In this document: positions 51,841 through 59,927 of the stretch, piece after piece
How positions within the stretch are numbered: the stretch's first letter is position 1
How the letters are laid out: each line of letters begins with the position of its first letter
Notes under the pieces: generated by a model
Databases searched by the model: none
The model's input: the letters and a program-made list of their open reading frames with translations, nothing else
Told to the model about the DNA's origin: nothing
NCBI GenBank assembly: GCA_039030335.1
Contig: JBCCEJ010000021.1
Location: 8,749-72,748, forward strand
DNA: 64,000 nucleotides
DNA from: JBCCEJ01 sp039030335
Lineage (GTDB): Bacteria > Pseudomonadota > Gammaproteobacteria > HK1
Direction: 5' to 3'
Position numbers and translations under genes: made by a program

Positions 51841-53012
51841 CAGCTGAGCAGGCGACTCCGTACAGGCCAGCGGGGACTCGGTGCAACTGCCGGGCCGTAA
51901 CCGATACGGCCGAGCATCTGAATACGCGTTGCCCCGTCCTTCGCGAGGAGCTTGTGCACCTTGGCGAAGAGACGGTTCATTTCAGCATATTCCTGCAACG
52001 CCTGACTGACCGGGTGCAGCGCAAGCCCTTCAGCGGTCGCGGCCAGATTCATGCGAATCCATGCCGCGCCAGCCCCGAGTTGGTCGCGTCGGGTGTTGCC
52101 CGATGTCGCGAGCCATACGTACGCAGGGGTTGCCAGCAGCATCTCGCGGTACATATCCATGCCCTGCTTGAATGCGTCCGAACCCTCATCCGCCAGCGTC
52201 TCGCGGGTCAGGATGCCGAAGGCGTTCAACGCGTCCAACATGGGCCCGCCGATGTCTATGCCATCAGGATTACGGTTGATCTCAGCCTTACCAAACCGCA
52301 TCAAATCGATGCTCTCCATATAGGTGCGGCGTGTGTATACCTCGACCTCGTAGGCGTTCATCGTGAGGTCGCGCAGGGTTCTGACGCGCGCCTCGTCGGC
52401 TGCGAAGTGCATCGTGATACCGGCTTCGGTCGAGAGTCCCGCGTCCGACGCGATCGCCGAGCGCACCTGCTCGAGCCGGGCGGCCGGGACGGCTCGGTCG
52501 ATGTCGTAAGGCTCTTTGCAGGAACGGCGCGTCAAGACACTCCCGAACAGCGGGTCGGCCCGGGTCGATTCTGACGCGACGAGGCGTGCGCTGGCCACTG
52601 GCCGACCGTCCAGTACCGGCGAGGGCTCACCATCCGGAAAAGGCGTTATGTCCAGTCGGTAGCCCGCCTCGGCCGCTGCCTGGCGTGCCAGTTCGAGAAA
52701 GCAACCGAGCCCGATGGTGATCTGCCGGTCATAAGGGTCGGTTTCCGGTAGCTTGCGATGCGGGTCGGCGAACAAAGTGAAGCCGTCGTTGCCGTCCAGC
52801 CGAACCTGCCAGGGTTGCAGGTTGTGTGGATTTGGGGCGAGGAGTGCAAACGACAGGACATTGAGACGCGGGTCGTCTCCAAGGCCGGCTTCAGACCACG
52901 GTCGCAAGGCCTCTGACGGCTCCCGGGTCAACGCGAATCCGGCCGCACCTGCAGCCACGGTCAGGGTACCGACCCCCAGAATTTTCAGCACACTACGGCG
53001 GTTCGCCGACAT
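51840..53012 (-). CDS. Tat-type nitroreductase family (Acg-like) flavoprotein
   Basis: 390 residues from the ATG at 53012 (GAG upstream; a frame to 53054 adds 14 residues). The N-terminus has a twin-arginine signal, NRRSVLKILGVGTLTVAAGAAGFAL. The body has the nitroreductase-like segments NVLSFALLAPNPHNLQPW and GLGCFLELARQAAAEAGY, as in Acg-type proteins of oxidative or hypoxic stress. It could be an exported flavin reductase, or bind flavin without reducing nitro compounds. It forms an operon with MarR. Confidence 0.78.
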   Translation of the reverse strand: MSANRRSVLKILGVGTLTVAAGAAGFALTREPSEALRPWSEAGLGDDPRLNVLSFALLAPNPHNLQPWQVRLDGNDGFTLFADPHRKLPETDPYDRQITIGLGCFLELARQAAAEAGYRLDITPFPDGEPSPVLDGRPVASARLVASESTRADPLFGSVLTRRSCKEPYDIDRAVPAARLEQVRSAIASDAGLSTEAGITMHFAADEARVRTLRDLTMNAYEVEVYTRRTYMESIDLMRFGKAEINRNPDGIDIGGPMLDALNAFGILTRETLADEGSDAFKQGMDMYREMLLATPAYVWLATSGNTRRDQLGAGAAWIRMNLAATAEGLALHPVSQALQEYAEMNRLFAKVHKLLAKDGATRIQMLGRIGYGPAVAPSPRWPVRSRLLS

Positions 53013-53038
53013 ATCGATATCTCGTTCGTTCAACGTCG

Positions 53039-53050
53039 AACTATATAGTT
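53039..53050. promoter_or_regulatory. MarR operator candidate 1
   Basis: AACTATATAGTT is a perfect 12-base palindrome about 27 bases upstream of the nitroreductase ATG, overlapping where the promoter should lie. It is the first of two palindromes here and fits MarR autoregulation. Confidence 0.6.
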
Positions 53051-53056
53051 TCACAC

Positions 53057-53072
53057 TGAACTAGTTAGTTCA
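53057..53072. promoter_or_regulatory. MarR operator candidate 2
   Basis: TGAACTAGTTAGTTCA has perfect seven-base arms (TGAACTA/TAGTTCA) around GT. It is only seven bases from the first palindrome and shares its AACTA half-sites. A further AACTA half-site follows at 53079-53083. Together they look like tandem binding sites for the MarR protein encoded in the operon. Confidence 0.65.
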
Positions 53073-53206
53073 AGGGTAAACTACATCGCCAAACTCCCTC
53101 GCGCGTGATGCCACCTGGGCGAGTTGCAAAGGTGCCTGTACCGACGCCGATGCGCGCCGGTCGCGATAGCATGGCGCTCAACCTTTCCAGTCAAGGAGAA
53201 CCACAG

Positions 53207-53650
53207 ATGTCAGAGATGACGCCGGAGGCATCGGGCGGGCCGGTCCTCGCGGGGCATGCAGCGGCTGTGCAAGCTGAACCGGGGACCGCGCTGACGATGG
53301 CGGCGCTGGCTGGCGATGTAATGGCCTATCAGTCGAGCGAACGGTTGGAGTGGGTCGAGGCGAAGCCTGGTGTGTACGTGAAGACCCTGTTCGATGGCGG
53401 CCCGCACCGGGGGCGCACATTGCTGTTCAAGCTGACGCCCGGCGCCCGGTCGGCGCCACATACGCACGATGTCATCGAACAGATCTACGTGCTGGAAGGC
53501 GACTTCCACGATGGCGCAAGCTGGCTACGGGCCGGTGACATGTGCGTGCGTCCGCCCGGGACCGTACACAGTGCCAGTACGGAGCAGGGTGCGGTCGCGC
53601 TGGTCATCTACGCCGGCTCGGCCATCGAACAAGCCGGATCGCCTGCGTAG
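53207..53650 (+). CDS. Cupin-domain protein, ChrR-like
   Basis: 147 residues from the ATG at 53207 (AAGGAG upstream). The cupin core has GRTLLFKLTPGARSAPHTHDVIEQIYVLEGDFHDG with the H-x-H and Glu metal ligands, and RPPGTVHSA with the third His. It resembles the C-terminal cupin of ChrR anti-sigma factors and single-domain dioxygenase-like cupins. No ECF sigma factor is nearby, so a sensing role is not supported; metal-dependent enzyme activity is equally possible. Confidence 0.8.
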   Translation: MSEMTPEASGGPVLAGHAAAVQAEPGTALTMAALAGDVMAYQSSERLEWVEAKPGVYVKTLFDGGPHRGRTLLFKLTPGARSAPHTHDVIEQIYVLEGDFHDGASWLRAGDMCVRPPGTVHSASTEQGAVALVIYAGSAIEQAGSPA

Positions 53651-53808
53651 CGCACGCGTCCACACCGCACGGCTGCGCGGTGCAAGAAACCCATCGCTCC
53701 GGGACCGGGCGCCGTTGCCGGTCCTCAACTACCGCACGCGGCTCTATGCGTCACTGGCCGCGATAATCAGGTGCCGCTGACGCGCTTCAGCGACGGTGAG
53801 CGCGATGT

Positions 53809-54249
53809 TCAGGAACTGACTGGTTCCGCGACGAATACAGGGATCACGCGGCTGGTCTTCTGTTTGTATTCGGCATAGGGCGGAAAGGCTTCGACGCAAA
53901 GCTCCCAGAGTCTTTCTCGCTCGCCAGCGTCGTCGACCTCTCGAACCCGCATCGGCTGCACCACCGTCAGATCCCGTAACTCGATCTCAGGCTTCGAGCG
54001 CAGGTTATGGACCCAGACCGGGTCGGTCGGACGACCGCCCTGCGAGCCCACCAGAACGTAGGCATCACCATCCTTGACGCGCATGAGCGGCGTCTTGCGC
54101 ACGGCCCCGGTCTTGTTGCCGGTGTGCGTCACGATGATCACCGGCAAGCCAGTGTCCAGCAGCGTCGTGCCATCTGTGCCGCCGCTGCTCTCGTAGAGTT
54201 CCACCTGTTCACGCACCCACCGATAGGGGCTTGGCCGATAGTCCGTCAT
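53809..54249 (-). CDS. Deazaflavin (F420)-dependent nitroreductase family protein
   Basis: 146 residues from the ATG at 54249 (the frame to 54429 adds an unrelated leader). VIIVTHTGNKTGAVRKTPLMRV and GSQGGRPTDPVWVHNLRSKPEIELR match the Ddn family, which binds F420 and similar flavin-like cofactors. Members reduce nitro or quinone groups. Ddn enzymes are best known from actinobacteria; F420 synthesis genes are not visible here, so another cofactor such as FMN cannot be excluded. Confidence 0.82.
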   Translation of the reverse strand: MTDYRPSPYRWVREQVELYESSGGTDGTTLLDTGLPVIIVTHTGNKTGAVRKTPLMRVKDGDAYVLVGSQGGRPTDPVWVHNLRSKPEIELRDLTVVQPMRVREVDDAGERERLWELCVEAFPPYAEYKQKTSRVIPVFVAEPVSS

Positions 54250-54352
54250 GCGTTTTCCGTCGTCTCGTCGAGTTGATTTATCGCAGCGCCTTATGCTGGC
54301 AAACATTGTCTGCGAATTGAAGACGGCGGTTCGGCACGCTCGCGGACATACC

Positions 54353-54661
54353 TCAGGCTGCTGTTTCGTCGCGGACCGCGAACTGTCCGACCAGCAGGTA
54401 AACCAGCGGTCCGAACGACCCGGCGGCAAAAGTCAGCACGATGTAAGGCCACGGATTGCGGCCCTGGCGACGCGCATCGGCCACCATCCAGATGCAGGCG
54501 AGCAGACACGCGATGACGAGGTCGATGAACACCTGAACGGTTGCGCCGTTGGCGAGCGCGGCCTGCAGCAGGCCGACGTATCCGAACTGCATCAGGACCC
54601 AGACGGTGTAGAGGCCGAATGAAACGATGACGGCGAGCAAGAGTAAGGCGTTGCGTGACAT
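54353..54661 (-). CDS. DUF2834-like small membrane protein
   Basis: 102 residues from the ATG at 54661 with three or so hydrophobic segments. The YTVWVLMQFGY, VFIDLVIACLLACIWMVADARRQGRNPW and TFAAGSFGPLVYLL motifs are typical of DUF2834 proteins. The function is unknown. It lies next to a divergent XRE regulator. Confidence 0.72.
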   Translation of the reverse strand: MSRNALLLLAVIVSFGLYTVWVLMQFGYVGLLQAALANGATVQVFIDLVIACLLACIWMVADARRQGRNPWPYIVLTFAAGSFGPLVYLLVGQFAVRDETAA

Positions 54662-54778
54662 GAGCTTGATCACTTCACGGTTGTCTGGAAGTGCTGTCCA
54701 GGATCGGGGGACAGCCGCTTAGCCGCAATTACGTGCGAGGTAATGGTGCGGGTGCGCAGCGCGCGCCATACTGGCGTC

Positions 54779-55621
54779 ATGAACTCATCCGTTGCGCCAT
54801 TGCGGTCATCTGCGCGAAGGGCCGGCTCTCCGGTTGGCGAGCTGTTGCGCGCGTGGCGGCGAACGCGTCGCACCAGCCAGCTGGACCTGGCATTGAAATG
54901 CAGCATTTCCCAACGTCACCTCAGTTTTGTCGAGTCCGGCCGTGCCCGGCCAAGTCGCGCGATGGTGTTAAGGATCGCTGAGAGCCTCGACGTTCCCTTG
55001 CGCGAGCGCAACGTACTGCTGGTGGCCGCGGGATTTGCGTCCTACTTCGATGAGCGTTCGCTGGATACGCCAGAGATGCTGCCCGTGCGCTCAGCACTCC
55101 GGCAGATGTTGACGCACCACGACCCGTACCCCGCCGTAGTGGTCAATCGGCAGTGGGACATACTGATGGCGAACGATGCGATGTCGGCTCTCTTCGCGGC
55201 ACTCGGGTGGGCCCCGCAGGCGGGCGCGACGGTCAACATCGTGCGGGCAACACTGACCGAACCTGCATTCAGGAAGGTCATCGTCAACTGGGACGAGGTC
55301 GTGCGACACCTGTTGGCCCGGCTGCGGCGCGAGGCGGCCGCGTCTGGTAGCCCCGCCCTGAACGCACTGGTCGAAGAGCTGCGCTCGGTCGGGGATTTCG
55401 CTGACGCGTGGTCCGACGCAGACTGGACTCGTCCCCCTGCTCCGGTGTTGCCCGTATTGCTCGATATCAGCGGACAACGCTTGAGCCTGTTTTCGATGAT
55501 CGCGACGTTCGGAACGCCCATGGATCTGACCACCGACGAGCTTCGTGTTGAAACCTTCTTTCCGATGGACGACGCCAGCGAACAGCTTCTCCGTCGGACC
55601 GCGGCAACGCCGGCACGATGA
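54779..55621 (+). CDS. XRE-family regulator with MmyB-like ligand domain
   Basis: 280 residues from the ATG at 54779. The N-terminal helix-turn-helix is VGELLRAWRRTRRTSQLDLALKCSISQRHLSFVESGRARPSR. The C-terminal domain (VVNRQWDILMANDAMSALFA...) resembles the MmyB/PAS-like ligand-binding region of many actinobacterial and proteobacterial regulators. The ligand is unknown. It could regulate the divergent DUF2834 gene or the downstream epoxide hydrolase. Confidence 0.85.
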   Translation: MNSSVAPLRSSARRAGSPVGELLRAWRRTRRTSQLDLALKCSISQRHLSFVESGRARPSRAMVLRIAESLDVPLRERNVLLVAAGFASYFDERSLDTPEMLPVRSALRQMLTHHDPYPAVVVNRQWDILMANDAMSALFAALGWAPQAGATVNIVRATLTEPAFRKVIVNWDEVVRHLLARLRREAAASGSPALNALVEELRSVGDFADAWSDADWTRPPAPVLPVLLDISGQRLSLFSMIATFGTPMDLTTDELRVETFFPMDDASEQLLRRTAATPAR

Positions 55622-55893
55622 CGCCGCCACGGTGACGTTGGGAGCGGTGCATCCGCGCGGACTGGACCTTGGCGTCCGTAACACCCGCGGTGTCTCCCCG
55701 GTGACGTCCTCGCAACAGCCGCTGGTTGCGCGCGCGTCGGGCGGGACCTCTGTGTACGCACCGGTCGGCGGCGTCGTGACGCACCAGACGGTGCTGAAGG
55801 CGTGCTGCGCGCCCGGCGCCCGCCCTGCTTGTCGGGACAACCGTTAACGTCGCAGACTGTGACTCGGTATCTTGCCGTGAAGGTGTGGACCGC

Positions 55894-57063
55894 ATGTCGC
55901 ATCCCGAACCGTTCGAGCTGCGCGTTGCCGATGAGACGCTCGATTTCATCTGGCAGCGCGTGCGCGACTACCCCTGGCATGAAATGCCAGACGATGGGGG
56001 CTGGGCCTACGGGACCAATCTCGATTACCTGCGCACTTTCTGCGAGTACTGGGTCAATGACTACGACTGGCGTGCACACGAAGCGGCGCTCAACGCTTGG
56101 TCACATTTCAAAGTCGACGTCGGCGGCATCGGCCTGCATTACATTCGTGAGCGCGGCAGCGGCCCCGCGCCCATGCCGCTCATCATCACTCACGGGTGGC
56201 CCGGTTCGGTTGTCGAGTTCTTTGACTTGATCGAGCCACTGGCGCACCCGGAGAGGTTCGGCGGGGATGCCGCCGACGCCTTCGACGTGGTGGCGCCGTC
56301 GTTGCCCGGATTTGTTTTTTCCAGCCGCCCGCCGCGGCCGTGGGGACCTCGCCGGATGGCGGGAGTGATGAATCAGCTGATGACCGACGTGCTCGGCTAC
56401 GACCGCTACCTGGCGCAGGGTGGTGACTGGGGCGGAGCCGTTTCGACGTGGCTTGGATACGACCACCCGACGGCCTGTCGTGCGATCCATGTGAACATCA
56501 TGATCATGCAGGATCCCAACGGGCCACAATCACCGGAAGAGGAGGACTGGGCGGCGCGGTTCGCAGCGAAGCAGCTGATGCAGGAAGGCTACCGGACACA
56601 GCAGGGCACCAGGCCGCAAACACTCAGTTACGCGATGATGGACAGCCCGGTCGGTATTGCTGCGTGGATCCTCGAGAAGTTCCACGGCTGGTCGGATATC
56701 CAGGAAGACAATGTCGAGAGTGCCCACAGCAAGGACACACTGCTGACCAACATCATGCTCTACATCGTGACCCGATCGTTCAATACGGCTTCGTGGATTT
56801 ACTACGGGCGCCGCGAGGAGGGTGGCCGAGTGCTCAGTCGGGATGGTACCCGGGTTGAAGTCCCGACGGCCGCAGCGCTGTTCCCGGAGGAACTCCTCAA
56901 CTGGCCGCCGCGCTCTTATGCTGAACGTCTGTACAACATCGAAAGATGGACCGAGATGCCGCGCGGTGGTCACTTTGCGGCACTGGAGGAACCGGCGCTG
57001 CTGTTAGACGACCTTCGGGCTTTCGCACGCGATGTGCGGGTCCGCCCGGAGTGGACAGACTGA
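55894..57063 (+). CDS. Epoxide hydrolase (EHN-type alpha/beta hydrolase)
   Basis: 389 residues from the ATG at 55894. The N-terminal EHN domain leads to the oxyanion motif HGWPGSVVEF and the nucleophile Asp in QGGDWGGAVS. The late PRGGHFAALEEP has the catalytic His. Conserved Tyr residues for epoxide opening are plausible in the cap domain. It hydrates epoxides to diols and would fit detoxification or terpenoid/arene catabolism alongside the P450 and monooxygenases. Confidence 0.9.
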   Translation: MSHPEPFELRVADETLDFIWQRVRDYPWHEMPDDGGWAYGTNLDYLRTFCEYWVNDYDWRAHEAALNAWSHFKVDVGGIGLHYIRERGSGPAPMPLIITHGWPGSVVEFFDLIEPLAHPERFGGDAADAFDVVAPSLPGFVFSSRPPRPWGPRRMAGVMNQLMTDVLGYDRYLAQGGDWGGAVSTWLGYDHPTACRAIHVNIMIMQDPNGPQSPEEEDWAARFAAKQLMQEGYRTQQGTRPQTLSYAMMDSPVGIAAWILEKFHGWSDIQEDNVESAHSKDTLLTNIMLYIVTRSFNTASWIYYGRREEGGRVLSRDGTRVEVPTAAALFPEELLNWPPRSYAERLYNIERWTEMPRGGHFAALEEPALLLDDLRAFARDVRVRPEWTD

Positions 57064-57163
57064 GCGCGATATCGAATAACAGCGGCCTGCGATCCTGCTG
57101 GATCGGTCGGGCCCGGCGTCTCACGGCACCGCGACGGGTGGTGCCGGTAAGCAGGAGAGAACG

Positions 57164-57556
57164 ATGACAATGGAACTCATCTACCTGACCTTGACCGCCG
57201 GCTTATGCCTGGTGTTGTGGCTCCCCTACATCGCGGCTGACGCCATGAAGGGCGGATTGCCGACTCCGGAGGAATACCGAACCACTGCGGGGCGTGAACG
57301 AGTGGACTGGGCGCGCCGTGCGCATCGCGCCCACCTGAACCTGGTTGAGAATCTCCCGATCTTTGCAGTTCTGGTACTGGTCGCGCACGTCGCCGGAATC
57401 AGCAGCGACCTGGTGACGACTTCGATCGCGGTGTTCTTCTGGGCACGTGTCGCCTATACCATCATCTACCTGCTGGGGGTGCCGTACCTGCGCACGCTCG
57501 CATTTGCGATCGGTACCTTCGCGCAGATTGGAATACTCATCGGGATATTGCAGTAA
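57164..57556 (+). CDS. MAPEG family membrane protein
   Basis: 130 residues with four membrane helices. RVDWARRAHRAHLNLVENLPIFAVLVLVAH carries the conserved Arg, His, Asn and Glu-Asn residues of the glutathione/eicosanoid-type MAPEG family. The ATG has GGAGAG upstream. Bacterial members may have glutathione transferase or peroxidase activity. It is followed by a hairpin and the homogentisate dioxygenase gene. Confidence 0.9.
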   Translation: MTMELIYLTLTAGLCLVLWLPYIAADAMKGGLPTPEEYRTTAGRERVDWARRAHRAHLNLVENLPIFAVLVLVAHVAGISSDLVTTSIAVFFWARVAYTIIYLLGVPYLRTLAFAIGTFAQIGILIGILQ

Positions 57557-57582
57557 CGGATTCTGCACAAGTCCTGAGCGCA

Positions 57583-57607
57583 GCGCCGGTACCTGCGGCG
57601 CCGGCGC
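57583..57607 (+). terminator. Hairpin downstream of the MAPEG gene
   Basis: GCGCCGG (57583-57589) pairs with CCGGCGC (57601-57607) with an 11-base loop, 27 bases after the MAPEG stop. Weak terminator candidate, no T-run. Confidence 0.35.
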
Positions 57608-57714
57608 AACAATAGAGACACGGGCCTCGCGTTGGGCTGCGCATGTATTGATCCTTGGAAGCCCGTCTCTCTTTCTCACTGGAGCAGCGTACATTGCAAC
57701 ACGAAGAGCACATC

Positions 57715-59040
57715 ATGCGCGGTGCGCGGCTCGGCGATCAGACCGACGCACTACGCTACATGCCGGGATTCGGCAATACCCACTCGACTGAAGCTGAACC
57801 CGGGGCGTTGCCCATCGGGCGGAATTCGCCGCAGCGTGCGCCGCTCGGCCTGTATGCGGAAGTATTGAGCGGGACGGCCTTTACGGTTCCCAGGGATCGT
57901 AATCAACGCTCCTGGCTCTATCGGATCCTGCCGTCGGTCCGGCATGCCGTCGGCTTCGAAGAGATCGACGCGGGACATCTGCGTACAGCGCCGTCGGACG
58001 AAGGACAGCTGCCGTTCGCGCAGCTGCGTTGGGGGCCGGTGCCGCTGGATGCGCAGACGGACCACGATTTCGTCGACGGTCTCGTTACGATCGCGACCTG
58101 CGGACACGCGGCGAGCCAGACAGGTATGGCGAGTCACGTCTATACCGCGACACGTTCGATGGCGCAGCGGTGTTTCATGAACGCCGATGGCGAGATGCTG
58201 TTCGTGCCGGAGATGAACGCGGTGCGTCTGGTAACTGAATTTGGGGTTTTGTTGGCCCGCCCCGGCGACATCGCCGTGATTCCACGGGGCGTCAAGTTCC
58301 GGCTGGAACTGCCGGAAGGCCCCGTGCGGGGTTACATCTGTGAAAACTACGGCGGCGCATTCCGGTTGCCCGAACGGGGGCCGATAGGTGCCAACCATCT
58401 CGCCAACGACCGGGACTTTCTCTATCCGCTGGCCGCTTATGAAGACCGAACCGAGCCGCACGAACTGTTCTGCAAGAAACAAGGTCGGATGTTTCGCGCG
58501 GAACTGCCCCACTCGCCGCTCGACGTCGTCGCCTGGCACGGCAACTACGCGCCGTACAAGTACGACTTGCGCCGGTTCGCGACCATTGGTTCGATAAGTT
58601 TCGACCATCCCGATCCGTCGATCTTTACGGTACTGACCTCGCCTTCCGCTTCCGAAGGTACGGCGAACGTCGACTTCGTGATCTTCCCCGACCGCTGGCT
58701 GGTTATGGAAGATACTTTCCGACCGCCGTGGTACCACGTGAACGTCATGAGTGAATTCATGGGGCTCGTGTATGGCGTGTACGATGCGAAGCCCGGAGGA
58801 TTTGTCCCCGGCGCAATGAGTCTGCACAACGCCATGATCCCGCACGGCCCGGATCAGAACGCCTTCGAAGGCGGCAGTTCGAAGACGCTCGAGCCGGAAA
58901 AGTTGAGCGGCACGCTGGCGTTCATGTTCGAAACCTGTTTCACGCTCGAGCCAACCCGCTTCGCGGCGACAGCGCTGTCTCGCGATGAGACGTATGCAGA
59001 CTGCTGGAGCGGGTTGCGTCGGCAGTTCAGCGTGGGCTGA
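57715..59040 (+). CDS. hmgA: Homogentisate 1,2-dioxygenase
   Basis: 441 residues from the ATG at 57715 (GAAGAG upstream). MPGFGNTHSTEAEPGALPIGRNSPQ at the N-terminus is diagnostic. The iron-site region is kept, with WYHVNVMSEFMGLVYG and MIPHGPDQNAFEGGSS including the His and Glu ligands. It opens the ring of homogentisate to maleylacetoacetate in tyrosine and phenylalanine breakdown. The usual neighbours hmgB and hmgC are absent from the window. Confidence 0.95.
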   Translation: MRGARLGDQTDALRYMPGFGNTHSTEAEPGALPIGRNSPQRAPLGLYAEVLSGTAFTVPRDRNQRSWLYRILPSVRHAVGFEEIDAGHLRTAPSDEGQLPFAQLRWGPVPLDAQTDHDFVDGLVTIATCGHAASQTGMASHVYTATRSMAQRCFMNADGEMLFVPEMNAVRLVTEFGVLLARPGDIAVIPRGVKFRLELPEGPVRGYICENYGGAFRLPERGPIGANHLANDRDFLYPLAAYEDRTEPHELFCKKQGRMFRAELPHSPLDVVAWHGNYAPYKYDLRRFATIGSISFDHPDPSIFTVLTSPSASEGTANVDFVIFPDRWLVMEDTFRPPWYHVNVMSEFMGLVYGVYDAKPGGFVPGAMSLHNAMIPHGPDQNAFEGGSSKTLEPEKLSGTLAFMFETCFTLEPTRFAATALSRDETYADCWSGLRRQFSVG

Positions 59041-59067
59041 TACGGTGTCTGCGCGCCGGCGTTCCGA

Positions 59068-59730
59068 TCAGGTGGGCTGGCGCGTCGCTGCGATCAGCAC
59101 CGTATTGCCATGCAGATGGACGATCTGGGAGTCGAGGGCCAACCCGCTCAACCAGTCGCCGTAGTCGGCGAGTGTCGCCGGTCGGTTGGTCGTATCGAGA
59201 TCGTCGAGGTATTCGGCGTAGCTGGCCGCCGTGCGCATGCCCTCGCCGTGGACTTCTTCGAGCCGTTGCCAGACGGTTTGCTGAACCGGGAACAATCGGG
59301 GCACGGTCAGCCGGATGCGGTCGTGGACCAGCAGCAGGCCGTCGTCTGCCAGATGTCCGGCCATCCATGCCAGCACGCGTTGCTTGGCCGGGTCGGTCAG
59401 ATCGTGGAAGGTCAGCACAGTCCAAATGGCCTTGAACGATGCGCAGGGTAGCTCGATGCTATCGACGTCATTGAGATCGGCCGCGATCAGGACCGGTGCA
59501 CGCTCAAACCCGTCGAGATAGTTTGCCGCGGCCTCCAGCGACGTCGGCGAAAGATCGACGCCCACGTACTGCAGGTCGTTGCGCCGCCTGGCCAGCAGAA
59601 ACCCGGCATATCCGGTGCCGCAGCCGACGTCCAGAACCCGATCACCGGGGCTGGTCGCGTCGGCGACGATACGTGTCAGGATGTCCAGCTGCTCGCTGCG
59701 GGTCGGGTGGCGTTTGATCGGATCCAGCAT
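59068..59730 (-). CDS. Class I SAM-dependent methyltransferase
   Basis: 220 residues. Motif I is VLDVGCGTGYAGFLLARR, then GVDLSP as motif II, and LADDGLLLVHD on a late strand. The substrate is unknown. It is divergent from the oxc gene, and may be regulated with it through the shared intergenic region (59731-59927) holding a palindrome. Confidence 0.85.
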   Translation of the reverse strand: MLDPIKRHPTRSEQLDILTRIVADATSPGDRVLDVGCGTGYAGFLLARRRNDLQYVGVDLSPTSLEAAANYLDGFERAPVLIAADLNDVDSIELPCASFKAIWTVLTFHDLTDPAKQRVLAWMAGHLADDGLLLVHDRIRLTVPRLFPVQQTVWQRLEEVHGEGMRTAASYAEYLDDLDTTNRPATLADYGDWLSGLALDSQIVHLHGNTVLIAATRQPT

Positions 59731-59836
59731 CGCCGCTCCTCGGAATCGGAAAAGACTCGATGAAAGCGGCAGGATACCGGGGGGCGAGGCGACCCGGACG
59801 GACGCCCGAGCCGCGGTACCCAGATCCTTTCACTTC

Positions 59837-59853
59837 TGGTATACAATATACCA
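59837..59853. promoter_or_regulatory. GntR-type operator candidate upstream of oxc
   Basis: TGGTATACAATATACCA has perfect seven-base arms (TGGTATA/TATACCA) around CAA, in an AT-rich stretch about 75 bases upstream of the oxc start. The GT-AT-AC core matches the half-site pattern of FCD-type GntR regulators. The cognate regulator is not in the window. Confidence 0.6.
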
Positions 59854-59927
59854 AAAAATCCGGCGCCGGCCGGCTCGTTCGAGTCTCGCCGGTCACTCTG
59901 ATGCCAGGCGCACCGAAGGAAATGATC

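Noticed and set aside
59760..59927. Longer oxc reading frame from 59760
   Set aside because: It would include the palindromic operator and non-homologous residues; AAGGAA precedes the ATG at 59928.
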